The notes under the pieces: model-generated | Told to the model about the DNA's origin: nothing | Databases searched by the model: none | What the model saw: the letters and a program-made list of their open reading frames with translations, nothing else | Translations under genes and position numbers: made by a program | Shown here: positions 8,240 to 16,006 of the stretch, piece by piece | Position numbering within the stretch: the first letter of the stretch is position 1 | How the letters are laid out: each line of letters opens with the position of its first letter | NCBI RefSeq assembly: GCF_000145235.1 | Contig: NC_014391.1 | Span: 4,100,001 to 4,164,000, forward strand | From: Micromonospora aurantiaca ATCC 27029 | GTDB taxonomy: Bacteria; Actinomycetota; Actinomycetes; Mycobacteriales; Micromonosporaceae | Direction of reading: 5' to 3' | DNA length: 64,000 nucleotides

Positions 8240-9232
8240 TCACTTGAACCGGATGCCGATGAGGCGCTGGAGGAGGATGAACGCGAACAGCAGGCCACCG
8301 ATCACGATCTTGGTCCACCAGGAGTTGAGGCTGCCGTCGAACGTGATCAGCGTCTGGATCACGCCCAGCACCAGCACGCCGAGCACGGTGCCGAAGACGT
8401 ACCCGGAACCGCCGGTGAGCACGGTGCCGCCGATCACCACGGCGGCGATCACGTCCAGCTCCATCCCGACGGCGATCAGCGGCGCGCCGGACAGCGTGTA
8501 GAACGACAGCAGGATGCCGCCGATCGCCGAGCAGAGCCCGCTGATCGTGTAGACGGCGATCCGGGTCCGCGCCACCGGCAGGCCCATCAGCAGCGCCGAC
8601 TGCGCGTTGCCGCCGACCGCGTACACGTTGCGGCCGAACCGGGTGTACGCCAGCACGTACGCCGCGATCAGCACCACCGCGAACGCGATCAGCACGCTGA
8701 TCGACACGAAGTTTCCGGCCGGGTCGCCGATGCGCTGCTGCGACATCGAGGTCCAGAAACCGTCGGTGATGGAGATGGAGGCGTCGCTGATGAACGTGCA
8801 CATGCCCCGGGCGAAGAACATCCCGGCGAGTGTCACGATGAACGGCTGGATCTCGAAGAAGTGGATCGCGCAGCCCATCAGGAAACCGAGCGTCGGGCCG
8901 ATCAGCAGCGCGATCACCAGCACCAGGGCCGCGGGCAGGCCGTCGCGCAGCAGCGCGGCCGACACCATCGCGGTCATCGCCACCACCGAGCCGACGGACA
9001 GGTCGATGCCGCCGGTGAGGATCACGAACGTCATGCCGACCGCGACGACGAGCAGGAAGCCGTTGTCGATGAAGACGTTGAAGACGACCTGGACGTTGGA
9101 GAAGGCGCGGTACTGGGACACGCCGATGCCGTACATGACCAGCAGCAGGGCGAGCGTGGCCAGCACCGGGACGTGCCGGCGGGGCAGGCTGGGCCGCCAG
9201 GACCGGCCGGTGGTCAACGACGTGCTGCTCAT
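8240..9232 (-). CDS. yjfF: Sugar ABC transporter permease, YjfF type
   Basis: 330 residues, about nine to ten hydrophobic helices, with the BPD_transp_2 (RbsC-like) signature GGIDLSVGSVVAMTAM near residue 70 and the second conserved block AAVVIGGTVLTGGSGYVFGTVLG near 240. This is the usual length for pentose/hexose CUT2 permeases. Of the two permeases here it most resembles YjfF of the E. coli galactofuranose importer. The start overlaps the other permease by four bases (ATGA at 9229-9232). Because it lies inside the ara operon the expected cargo is L-arabinose, possibly its furanose form. Confidence 0.88.
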   Translation of the reverse strand: MSSTSLTTGRSWRPSLPRRHVPVLATLALLLVMYGIGVSQYRAFSNVQVVFNVFIDNGFLLVVAVGMTFVILTGGIDLSVGSVVAMTAMVSAALLRDGLPAALVLVIALLIGPTLGFLMGCAIHFFEIQPFIVTLAGMFFARGMCTFISDASISITDGFWTSMSQQRIGDPAGNFVSISVLIAFAVVLIAAYVLAYTRFGRNVYAVGGNAQSALLMGLPVARTRIAVYTISGLCSAIGGILLSFYTLSGAPLIAVGMELDVIAAVVIGGTVLTGGSGYVFGTVLGVLVLGVIQTLITFDGSLNSWWTKIVIGGLLFAFILLQRLIGIRFK

Positions 9233-10299
9233 GCCGGCACCTGCTCCTTCTCCCGCTGCGGTGCCGCCGGGCCGGGTTCGGTCCCGCGCCGTCGCCGGCG
9301 CAGCCGGGCCCGGAACGCCGGGGCCTGGACGAGGCAGACGGCGATGACGACGACCGCCTTGAACAGCAGCGACGTCTGCGGCGAGATGTTCATGGCGTAC
9401 ACGGTGGTGGTCAGGGTCTGGATGATCAGCGCGCCGAGGACGGTGCCGCCGAGGGAGAACCGGCCGCCGGCCAGTGAGGTGCCGCCGATGACGACCGCCA
9501 GGATCGCGTCGAGTTCGATCCACAGGCCGGCGGCGTTGCCGTCGGCGCTGGAGACGTTCGCGGTGACCATGAAACCGGCGAGCGCGGCGCAGACGGCGCT
9601 GATCACGTAGACGAGGAAGACGATGCGCCGCGACCGGATGCCGGCGAGCCGGCTGGCCTCGGCGTTGCCGCCGACCGACTCGACGATCAGCCCGAGCGCC
9701 GTGCGGCGGGTGAACGCGGCCACGAGCAGCGCGGCGGCGAGCGCGATCAGGATGGCCAGCGGCAGCGTCAGGAAGTGCCCGAGCCCGATCGCCCGGTACG
9801 GACCGGAGTTGATCGTGATGATCTGGCCCTCGGTGACCAGCTGGGCGATGCCCCGCCCGGCCACCATGAGGATCAGCGTGGCGATGATCGGCTGGATGCC
9901 GATGACCGCCACGAGTATCCCGTTCCAGGCGCCGAGCACGAGCGCGGCGCCGAAGGCCAGGGCCAGCGCGGTGGCCACCGTGGCCGGGCTGTTCTGGTCG
10001 GCCGCCCCGCTGATGTGCAGGCAGGCGATCGCGCCGCTGATCGCGCAGAGCGAACCGACCGACAGGTCGATGCCGCCGGTGGCGATGACGAGCGTCATCC
10101 CGAGCGCGACCAGGATCAGCGGCGCGCTCAGCCGGAGGATGTCGATCGGCGTGCCGTACAGGTGGCCGTTCTTGACCTCGACGGCGAGGAAGCCGGGACG
10201 GTAGACGGTGTTCGCGGCGATCATGACCACGAGCACGAGCGCCGGCCAGAACAGGCGGTGGCCGGTCAGCGGGCGGAGGCGGTCGGCGACGGCGGTCAT
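9229..10299 (-). CDS. Sugar ABC transporter permease, YtfT type
   Basis: 356 residues and about ten transmembrane helices. The conserved CUT2 motif GGIDLSVGSLCAISGA appears near residue 75 and AVVIGGTSLAGGRFSLGGTVLG near 270; a basic Arg-rich tail (RARLRRRRRG) faces the cytoplasm. The start codon overlaps the ATPase stop by four bases and its own stop overlaps the YjfF-type start by four, so ATPase and both permeases are translationally coupled and should be made in fixed ratio. Pairing of two different permeases is the hallmark of the Ytf-type transporter rather than the homodimeric ribose type. Confidence 0.9.
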   Translation of the reverse strand: MTAVADRLRPLTGHRLFWPALVLVVMIAANTVYRPGFLAVEVKNGHLYGTPIDILRLSAPLILVALGMTLVIATGGIDLSVGSLCAISGAIACLHISGAADQNSPATVATALALAFGAALVLGAWNGILVAVIGIQPIIATLILMVAGRGIAQLVTEGQIITINSGPYRAIGLGHFLTLPLAILIALAAALLVAAFTRRTALGLIVESVGGNAEASRLAGIRSRRIVFLVYVISAVCAALAGFMVTANVSSADGNAAGLWIELDAILAVVIGGTSLAGGRFSLGGTVLGALIIQTLTTTVYAMNISPQTSLLFKAVVVIAVCLVQAPAFRARLRRRRRGTEPGPAAPQREKEQVPA

Positions 10300-11837
10300 G
10301 GGGTCACCTCCTCCCGGGGCGTTCCACTGGCGATGGTGCGCATGACGCGGTCGGCGTCGAGCGTGTCGTCGTTGTCGAGCTGGGCGACCATCTCCCGGTC
10401 GCGCATGACCGCGACCCGGTGGCTCAGGCGCAGCACCTCCTCCAGCTCGGCGGAGATGAACAGCACCGCCATGCCGCCGTCGGAGAGCTGCACCACCAGC
10501 TTCTGGATCTCGGCCTTGGCACCGACGTCGATGCCGCGGGTCGGCTCGTCCAGGATCAGCAGGCGCGGCTCGGTGATCAGCCAGCGGGCCAGCAGCACCT
10601 TCTGCTGGTTGCCGCCGGACAGGTTGCGAACCGGCAGTTCCGGGTTGGCCGGGCGGATGCTCAGCGCCTCCACGTACCTGCGGACCAGTTCGTCCTGACG
10701 GCGGCGCGGGATCGGACGCAGCCAGCCGCGCGCGGCCTGCATCGCCAGGATCATGTTCTCCCGTACCGTCAGCTCCGGGACGATGCCCTCGGCCCGGCGG
10801 TTCTCCGAGCAGAACCCGACGCCTTGGCCGATGGCCTGCATCGGGTTGCGCACGGGCGCCCGGCCGCCGTCGAGCCGTACCTGGCCGTGGTCGGCCCGGT
10901 CGGCGCCGAAGATCAGCCGCGCCACCTCGGTCCGGCCGGAGCCGAGCAGGCCGGCCAGGCCGACCACCTCACCGGCGTGGATGCGGAGGCTGAACGGGGC
11001 GACAGCGCCACGCCGGCCCAGTTCGGCGGCGTCCACGAGCGGGGCCTCGCCACCGGCGTCGACTGTGGCGCGCTTCTGCTGCTCGTCGAGCCGCTCCAGC
11101 ACGTCCAGCTCCTGGCCGATCATCTTCTCGACCAGGCTGAACTGCGGCAGCTCCTCGGTGCGGTACTCCCCCACGAGCGTGCCGTTGCGCAGCACCGTGA
11201 TCCGGTCGGCGATGCCGTAGACCTGGTCGAGGAAGTGGGTGACGAACAGGATCGCGATCCCCTCGTCACGCAGCTGCCGCATGATCCGGAACAGCTGCGC
11301 CACCTCGCCGGCGTCCAGACTGGAGGTCGGCTCGTCCAGGATCAGCACCCGGGCCTGCACGTCGATCGCGCGGGCGATGGCGACCATCTGCTGCACCGCG
11401 AGCGAGTACGAGCCGAGCGGCGCGGAGACGTCGAGGTCGAGATCGAGCCGGGCCAGCAGGTCGCGGGCCCGGCGGCGCATCTCGCCCCAGCGCACCGCGC
11501 CGAGCCGGCGGGGCTCCCGGCCGATGAAGACGTTCTCCGCCACCGACAGGTTGGTGCAGAGGTTGACCTCCTGGTAGACGGTGCTGACACCGGCCGCTGC
11601 GGCCTGCATCGGACCGGTGAACGAGACCTGCTCGCCGTCGAGCGTGACGACGCCCGCGTCGGTCCCGTAGACGCCGGTCAACACCTTGATCAGGGTGGAC
11701 TTGCCGGCGCCGTTCTCGCCCATCAGGGCGTGGACCTCGCCCGGGAACAGCCGGAAGTCGACGTCGTGCAGCGCGCGGACCCCGGGGAAGGTCTTGCTGA
11801 TGCCGGTCATGGTCAGGACCGGACGGTTACCCGTCAT
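10296..11837 (-). CDS. Sugar ABC transporter ATP-binding protein (two NBDs)
   Basis: 513 residues made of two nucleotide-binding domains, as in RbsA/AraG/YtfR. The first has Walker A GENGAGKST, followed by the Q-loop region STVYQEVNL and Walker B VLILDEPTSSLD. The second has a degenerate P-loop (GLLGSGRTE), the intact signature LSGGNQQK and Walker B LLILDEPTRGID. This asymmetry is standard in the CUT2 family. It energises uptake through the two downstream permeases. A 73-bp gap with a strong hairpin separates it from the binding-protein gene upstream, so it may be expressed at a lower level than that gene. Confidence 0.92.
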   Translation of the reverse strand: MTGNRPVLTMTGISKTFPGVRALHDVDFRLFPGEVHALMGENGAGKSTLIKVLTGVYGTDAGVVTLDGEQVSFTGPMQAAAAGVSTVYQEVNLCTNLSVAENVFIGREPRRLGAVRWGEMRRRARDLLARLDLDLDVSAPLGSYSLAVQQMVAIARAIDVQARVLILDEPTSSLDAGEVAQLFRIMRQLRDEGIAILFVTHFLDQVYGIADRITVLRNGTLVGEYRTEELPQFSLVEKMIGQELDVLERLDEQQKRATVDAGGEAPLVDAAELGRRGAVAPFSLRIHAGEVVGLAGLLGSGRTEVARLIFGADRADHGQVRLDGGRAPVRNPMQAIGQGVGFCSENRRAEGIVPELTVRENMILAMQAARGWLRPIPRRRQDELVRRYVEALSIRPANPELPVRNLSGGNQQKVLLARWLITEPRLLILDEPTRGIDVGAKAEIQKLVVQLSDGGMAVLFISAELEEVLRLSHRVAVMRDREMVAQLDNDDTLDADRVMRTIASGTPREEVTP

Positions 11838-11870
11838 CCCATCGGACCTCTTCTTCGACGGTGGTGGTAC

Positions 11871-11902
11871 GGGGGCCGCCGTCGGTTGCGACGGCGACCC
11901 CC
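11871..11902. terminator. Intercistronic hairpin after sugar-binding protein gene
   Basis: GGGGGcCGCCGTCG pairs with CGACGGCGaCCCCC across a GTTG loop, seven bases after the binding-protein stop and before the ATPase gene. In binding-protein operons such hairpins act as partial terminators or 3' stabilisers, raising binding protein relative to the membrane parts. An equivalent lies at 20546-20588. Confidence 0.6.
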
Positions 11903-11909
11903 GGGTGAC

Positions 11910-12905
11910 TCAGTACTTGCGGTTGGGCAGTGCCTCCTTGGCCTGCTCCTGGGTGAACGTGGTCTCCTCGGTCTCGATCCGGGCGGGCACCTCCTCGCCG
12001 GCCTTGACCTTCTTGACCAGGTCCATCAGCTGCGGGCCGAGCAGCGGGCTGCACTCGGCGATGAAGTTGAACTTGCCGTCCGCGAGGGCCTGCATGCCGT
12101 CCTTCACCGCGTCGACGGTGATGATGGTGATGTCCTTGCCGGGCTCCTTGCCCGCCGCGGTGATCGCCTCGAGCGCGCCCAGGCCCATGTCGTCGTTGTG
12201 CGCGAAGAGCACGTCGATCTTCGGGTTGGCCTTGAGGAACTGCTCCATCACCTGCTTGCCGCCGGCGCGGGTGAAGTCACCGGTCTGCGAGGCGACGATC
12301 TTCAGGTTCGGGTTGGCGGCGATCGCCTCGGCGAAGCCCTTCTTCCGGTCGTTGGCCGGCGCCGAGCCGGTCGTGCCCTGCAGCTCGACGATGTTGACCG
12401 GGCCGGACGCCGCCTTCTTCTGCTCCACCAGCCACTCGCCCGCGAGGCGGCCCTCCTTGACGAAGTCCGAGCCGAGGAACGTCTTGTAGAGCGACTTGTC
12501 GGCCGAGTCGACGGCGCGGTCGGTCAGGATCACCGGGATCTTGGCGTCCTTGGCCTCCTTGAGCACGGTGTCCCAGCCGGACTCCACCACCGGCGAGAAG
12601 GCGATCACGTCGACCTTCTGCTGGATGAAGTTGCGGATCGCCTTGATCTGGTTCTCCTGCTTCTGCTGGGCGTCGTCGAACTTCAGCTCGATGCCCGCCT
12701 CGGCCGCCGCCTCCTTGATCGAGGTGGTGTTGGCGGTGCGCCAGCCACTCTCGGCGCCCACCTGGGAGAAGCCCAGGACGATCTTGTCGTTGCCGTCGCC
12801 GGAACCGCCGCCGGTGTCGCTGTTGCCGCACGCGGCCATGCTGGCGGCGAGCAGCACGCCGGCGAACGCCGCGATGACAGTGCGTGCCGTGCTCCTGCTT
12901 CTCAT
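11910..12905 (-). CDS. Sugar ABC transporter substrate-binding lipoprotein (YtfQ-like)
   Basis: 331 residues with a lipoprotein signal (LLAASMAACGNSD, lipobox Cys about residue 26). The mature protein is a type-I periplasmic-binding fold close to YtfQ: GFSQVGAESGWRTANT at the start, the IDVLFAHNDDMGLGALEA segment, and ITVDAVKDGMQAL near the C-terminus. YtfQ is known for binding furanose sugars; its position between araBD and araA suggests L-arabinofuranose or arabinose here, by inference. The gap to araD is 97 bp and carries no copy of the island operator, so it should be read from the araB promoter. Confidence 0.9.
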   Translation of the reverse strand: MRSRSTARTVIAAFAGVLLAASMAACGNSDTGGGSGDGNDKIVLGFSQVGAESGWRTANTTSIKEAAAEAGIELKFDDAQQKQENQIKAIRNFIQQKVDVIAFSPVVESGWDTVLKEAKDAKIPVILTDRAVDSADKSLYKTFLGSDFVKEGRLAGEWLVEQKKAASGPVNIVELQGTTGSAPANDRKKGFAEAIAANPNLKIVASQTGDFTRAGGKQVMEQFLKANPKIDVLFAHNDDMGLGALEAITAAGKEPGKDITIITVDAVKDGMQALADGKFNFIAECSPLLGPQLMDLVKKVKAGEEVPARIETEETTFTQEQAKEALPNRKY

Positions 12906-13002
12906 CGATTCTCCTCCGGGGGTTGGATGTTCCGGGCGCGCGACCGGCGGAAACCGGAGCGGCCCGGATGTGGTGGTGGGGGGTGCGCGGCGCGGTCCGG
13001 GG

Positions 13003-13674
13003 TCAGTGCGCCGACGGGCGTTGGCCGTACACGTTCTGGTAGCGGTCGTAGAGCGAGTCGATGTCGGCCGGCGCGATCGGCACCGGCCGGCCGAGCGCGC
13101 GGGCCAGGTGTGCGGTGCGGGCCACGTCCTCGCACATCACCGCGGCCTTGACCGCCGCCCGGGCGTCGCGGCCGATGGTGAAGACGCCGTGGTTGCGCAT
13201 GAGCACCGCGGGTGAGCGGTGCCCGGACAGCGTGCTGACGATGCCCTTGCCGATGTCGTCGCCGCCGATCAGCGCGAACGGCCCGATCGGGATCTCCCCG
13301 CCGAACTCGTCGGCCTGCGCGGTCAGCCAGCACGGGATCGCCTCGCCGCGGGCCGCCCAGGCGGTGGCGTACCCGCTGTGCGTGTGCACGACGCCGCCGA
13401 CCTCGGGCATCGCGCGGTAGACGTAGGCGTGCGCGGCGGTGTCGCTGGACGGGGCGCCGTCGCCGTCGACCACGGCGCCGTTGAGGTCGCAGACCACCAT
13501 GGCCGCCGCGGTCAGGTCGTCGTAGTCGACGCCGCTGGGCTTGATGACCATCAGGTCCTGACCGGGTACGCGGGCCGACACGTTCCCGGCGGTCCAGGCC
13601 ACCAGGTCGTAGCGGGTCAGTTCGCGGTGCAGGCGCGCCACCGTCTCGCGTAGCGCGTCGACCTGGCTGTTCAT
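13003..13674 (-). CDS. araD: L-ribulose-5-phosphate 4-epimerase
   Basis: 223 residues of the class II aldolase/AraD fold. It epimerises L-ribulose-5-P to D-xylulose-5-P, delivering arabinose carbon to the pentose phosphate pathway. Metal ligands are visible: the paired histidines of VVHTHSGYATAWA, a conserved acidic residue downstream, and a third His in LMRNHGVFTIG. The substrate-binding segments TAGNVSARVPG and IKPSGVDYDDL are typical. The ATG overlaps the araB stop by four bases (13671-13674). AraA is a separate gene about 5 kb downstream in the same operon. Confidence 0.95.
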   Translation of the reverse strand: MNSQVDALRETVARLHRELTRYDLVAWTAGNVSARVPGQDLMVIKPSGVDYDDLTAAAMVVCDLNGAVVDGDGAPSSDTAAHAYVYRAMPEVGGVVHTHSGYATAWAARGEAIPCWLTAQADEFGGEIPIGPFALIGGDDIGKGIVSTLSGHRSPAVLMRNHGVFTIGRDARAAVKAAVMCEDVARTAHLARALGRPVPIAPADIDSLYDRYQNVYGQRPSAH

Positions 13675-15353
13675 CCGACCACCCCCAGGGTCGCGGCGGC
13701 GCGGTCCGCGGCGGCGTCGACCGCCGCGTTGCGGATCGCCCGCAGGCGGAGCATGACGTCGTTCGCGCCGCGGCCGAAGTGGTCGTGCAACGCGCGGTAC
13801 TCGGCGTAGAGGGCGTCGTAGGCCCGCACGTTCTCCGGTACGGGCCGGTAGACGGCCTCGTCGATGCGCCCCATCGCGGCGGACGCCTCGTGGATCGTCG
13901 GGTACGCCCCGGCGGCGACAGCCGCGTGGATGGCCGAGCCGAGCGCCGGGCCCTGGGCGGAGCCGATGATGCTCAGTGGCCGGTTCGTGACGTCGGCGTA
14001 GATCTGCATGAGCAGCCGGTTGGAGGTGAGACCACCGGCCACCACCAGGTCGTCGACCGGCACCCCGGCCTGCCCGAACGCCTCGACGATCATCCGGGTG
14101 CCGTACGCGGTCGCCTCCAGCAGCGCCCGGTAGACGTCCGGCGGCCGGGTGGCCAGCGTCAGCCCGATGATCATCCCGCTGAGGTCGTGGTTGACCAGCA
14201 GGGACCGGTTGCCGTTCCACCAGTCCAGCGCCACCAGCCCGTGCGCGCCGACCGGCTGGGCGGCGGCGGCCTCGGTGAGCCGCTCGTGCGAGTCGAACCC
14301 CGCCGGGGCGGCGTGGCGGACGAACCAGCCGAAGATGTCCCCCACCCCGCTCTGCCCGGCCTCGAAACCCCAGGCGCCGGGGCTGATCCCGCCGTCGACC
14401 ACGCCGCACATGCCCGGCACCTCGGCCGGGTGGGTGCCGTTGAGGACGTGGCAGGTGGAGGTGCCCATGATGGCGACCAGCCGGCCGGGCCGCAGCGCCT
14501 GGGCCGACGCGGCGGTGACGTGGGCGTCGACGTTGCCCGCCGCGACCGCGATGCCCTCGGGCAGTCCGGTCCAGGCCGCGGCGCGGGCGCTGAGCGTGCC
14601 GGCCCGCGCGCCCAGCGGCAGCAGCGGACCGTCCAGCTTGGTCACGAAGTCGGCGAATCCGGGGTCGAGCGCGGCCAGGTAGTCCGGCGACGGGTAGCGG
14701 CCGTCCTGCCGGATGCCCTTGTAGCCGGCCGTGCAGACGTTGCGGGTCTCGGCGCCGCACAGCTGCCAGACGATCCAGTCGGCGGCCTCGACGAAGCGCT
14801 CGGCGCGCCGGTAGACCTCCGGGTCCTCCTCCAGGATCTGCAGGCCCTTGGCGAACTGCCACTCCGCGGAGATCTTGCCGCCGTAGCGGCCGAGCCACGG
14901 TTCGCCGCGTTCTTCCGCCAGCGCGTTGATCCGGTCGGCGTGCGGCTGCGCGGCGTGGTGCTTCCAGAGCTTCACCCAGGCGTGCGGGCGGTCGCGCAGT
15001 TGCGGGATCTCGCACAGCGGTGTGCCGTCGGCGAGCGTCGGGAGCACGGTGCAGGCGGTGAAGTCGGTGCCGATGCCCACCACCCGGGACGGGTCCACGC
15101 CGGCTTCGGCGAGCGCGGCCGGCACCGCGTGGCGCAGCACGTCGCGGTAGTCGTCCGGATCCTGGAGGGCCCAGTCCGGGGGCAGCGCCGGGCCGCCGTC
15201 GGGAAGCGCGGTCTCGATGACCCCGCGCCGGTACTCGTGCACCGCCGTACCGAGTTCGGCGCCGTCCCGGACGCGGACCACGAGCGCCCGCCCGGACAGC
15301 GTGCCGAAGTCGACACCGATCACGTACCGGTCGGACGCGTCCACTTCGCTCAT
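13671..15353 (-). CDS. araB: Ribulokinase
   Basis: 560 residues, FGGY kinase fold, close in length to E. coli AraB (566). It phosphorylates L-ribulose using ATP. The N-terminal phosphate-binding block VIGVDFGTLSGRALVV, the IGTDFTACTVLP segment and the C-terminal VVAGGLTSNRLLMQIYADV match ribulokinases specifically rather than xylulokinases. I prefer the ATG at 15353, which has GGAGG five bases upstream, over the GTG at 15359. This is the first gene of the operon araB-araD-transporter-araA. A LacI-type operator begins about 30 bp upstream of the start, placing it over or just after the promoter. Confidence 0.96.
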   Translation of the reverse strand: MSEVDASDRYVIGVDFGTLSGRALVVRVRDGAELGTAVHEYRRGVIETALPDGGPALPPDWALQDPDDYRDVLRHAVPAALAEAGVDPSRVVGIGTDFTACTVLPTLADGTPLCEIPQLRDRPHAWVKLWKHHAAQPHADRINALAEERGEPWLGRYGGKISAEWQFAKGLQILEEDPEVYRRAERFVEAADWIVWQLCGAETRNVCTAGYKGIRQDGRYPSPDYLAALDPGFADFVTKLDGPLLPLGARAGTLSARAAAWTGLPEGIAVAAGNVDAHVTAASAQALRPGRLVAIMGTSTCHVLNGTHPAEVPGMCGVVDGGISPGAWGFEAGQSGVGDIFGWFVRHAAPAGFDSHERLTEAAAAQPVGAHGLVALDWWNGNRSLLVNHDLSGMIIGLTLATRPPDVYRALLEATAYGTRMIVEAFGQAGVPVDDLVVAGGLTSNRLLMQIYADVTNRPLSIIGSAQGPALGSAIHAAVAAGAYPTIHEASAAMGRIDEAVYRPVPENVRAYDALYAEYRALHDHFGRGANDVMLRLRAIRNAAVDAAADRAAATLGVVG

Positions 15354-15381
15354 TTGCACCTCCGCCGTGTCACGGAGTTAG

Positions 15382-15395
15382 TGTTAGCGCTCACA
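15382..15395. promoter_or_regulatory. LacI-type operator 3 (araB promoter)
   Basis: TGTTAGCGCTCACA, 28 bp upstream of the araB ATG. One base differs from the site in front of the chvE-type gene. Confidence 0.82.
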
Positions 15396-15553
15396 TATAC
15401 ATCCGTCAAGACACCTCCGGGCAACAGCTACGTAACGAGGAACCGCCCTCGCCGGACCACCGCGGCCGGGCGGCACGGACCGGCGGGGCCGCACCCGGAG
15501 GAGATCCACACGGACGCGCTTCCGGTCCGGCCGCCGAGTCCCGGCGAGCGCCT

Positions 15554-15567
15554 TGTTAGCGACAACA
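15554..15567. promoter_or_regulatory. LacI-type operator 4 (ara/GH27 intergenic)
   Basis: TGTTAGCGACAACA, in the middle of the araB-GH27 intergenic region. It could serve either divergent unit or support looping to operators 3 and 5. Confidence 0.65.
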
Positions 15568-15744
15568 ATCAATGCCTTCGTGGATCGTCGAACCGCCGCG
15601 ATCGGCGCTGCGGGCTCCGGCCCGCGGAGAGGGCCTCTCGAGGTCACAGAGCGCCCCTCAGCGGCACTTTTCCCGGCCCCGACACCCGCGCGAACGGTCG
15701 CCGACGTGGGCCGGGCGGACCGTCTCGCTATTTACAGGGTTTGA

Positions 15745-15758
15745 TGTCAGCGATAACA
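15745..15758. promoter_or_regulatory. LacI-type operator 5 (GH27 side)
   Basis: TGTCAGCGATAACA, 249 bp upstream of the GH27 start. It differs from operators 2 and 7 at one position. Confidence 0.72.
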
Positions 15759-16006
15759 TTCTCGCCATCCCTGCTTCGTGGCGCCGCCGTCCGGGAAACC
15801 CCGGCGCCGCAGCCGGGCGGCGACGCGGACGGCGACCCCGTCGACCGCCGGACCCACCACCCACGAGCGCCCGCCGGTGACCGGCCGGCCCCTCTCCACT
15901 GCCGTGCCGCGTACGTCCCCGCGCACCCCGGGCGACGCCGCGCGATCGGCGGGCCGCTCCCAACCGGACGCCGGCACGGCCGGCGCCCGGCGACCGAGGA
16001 GGATCA

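Larger units (their letters stand above)
15360..16006. other. Divergent regulatory region between araB and GH27
   Basis: 647 bp with no credible gene. It carries three copies of the island operator (15382, 15554, 15745), unusually AT-rich short tracts such as ATATACAT beside the first site and TATTTACA near the third, and a GAGGAGGATCA ribosome-binding site just before the GH27 GTG. It must hold the promoters of both the seven-gene ara operon and the GH27 gene. Confidence 0.7.

Noticed and set aside
10419..13151. A 910-residue plus-strand open frame over the ABC genes
   Set aside because: High-GC antisense frame with no recognisable motif, lying opposite well-supported transporter genes.
13003..15015. 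One long fused reading frame through araB and araD
   Set aside because: The upstream part is a wrong frame of araB; araD starts at 13674 with a 4-base overlap.
15360..16006. A small gene in the araB-GH27 gap
   Set aside because: All open frames there are GC-rich shadows without ribosome-binding sites, and the three operators occupy the region.
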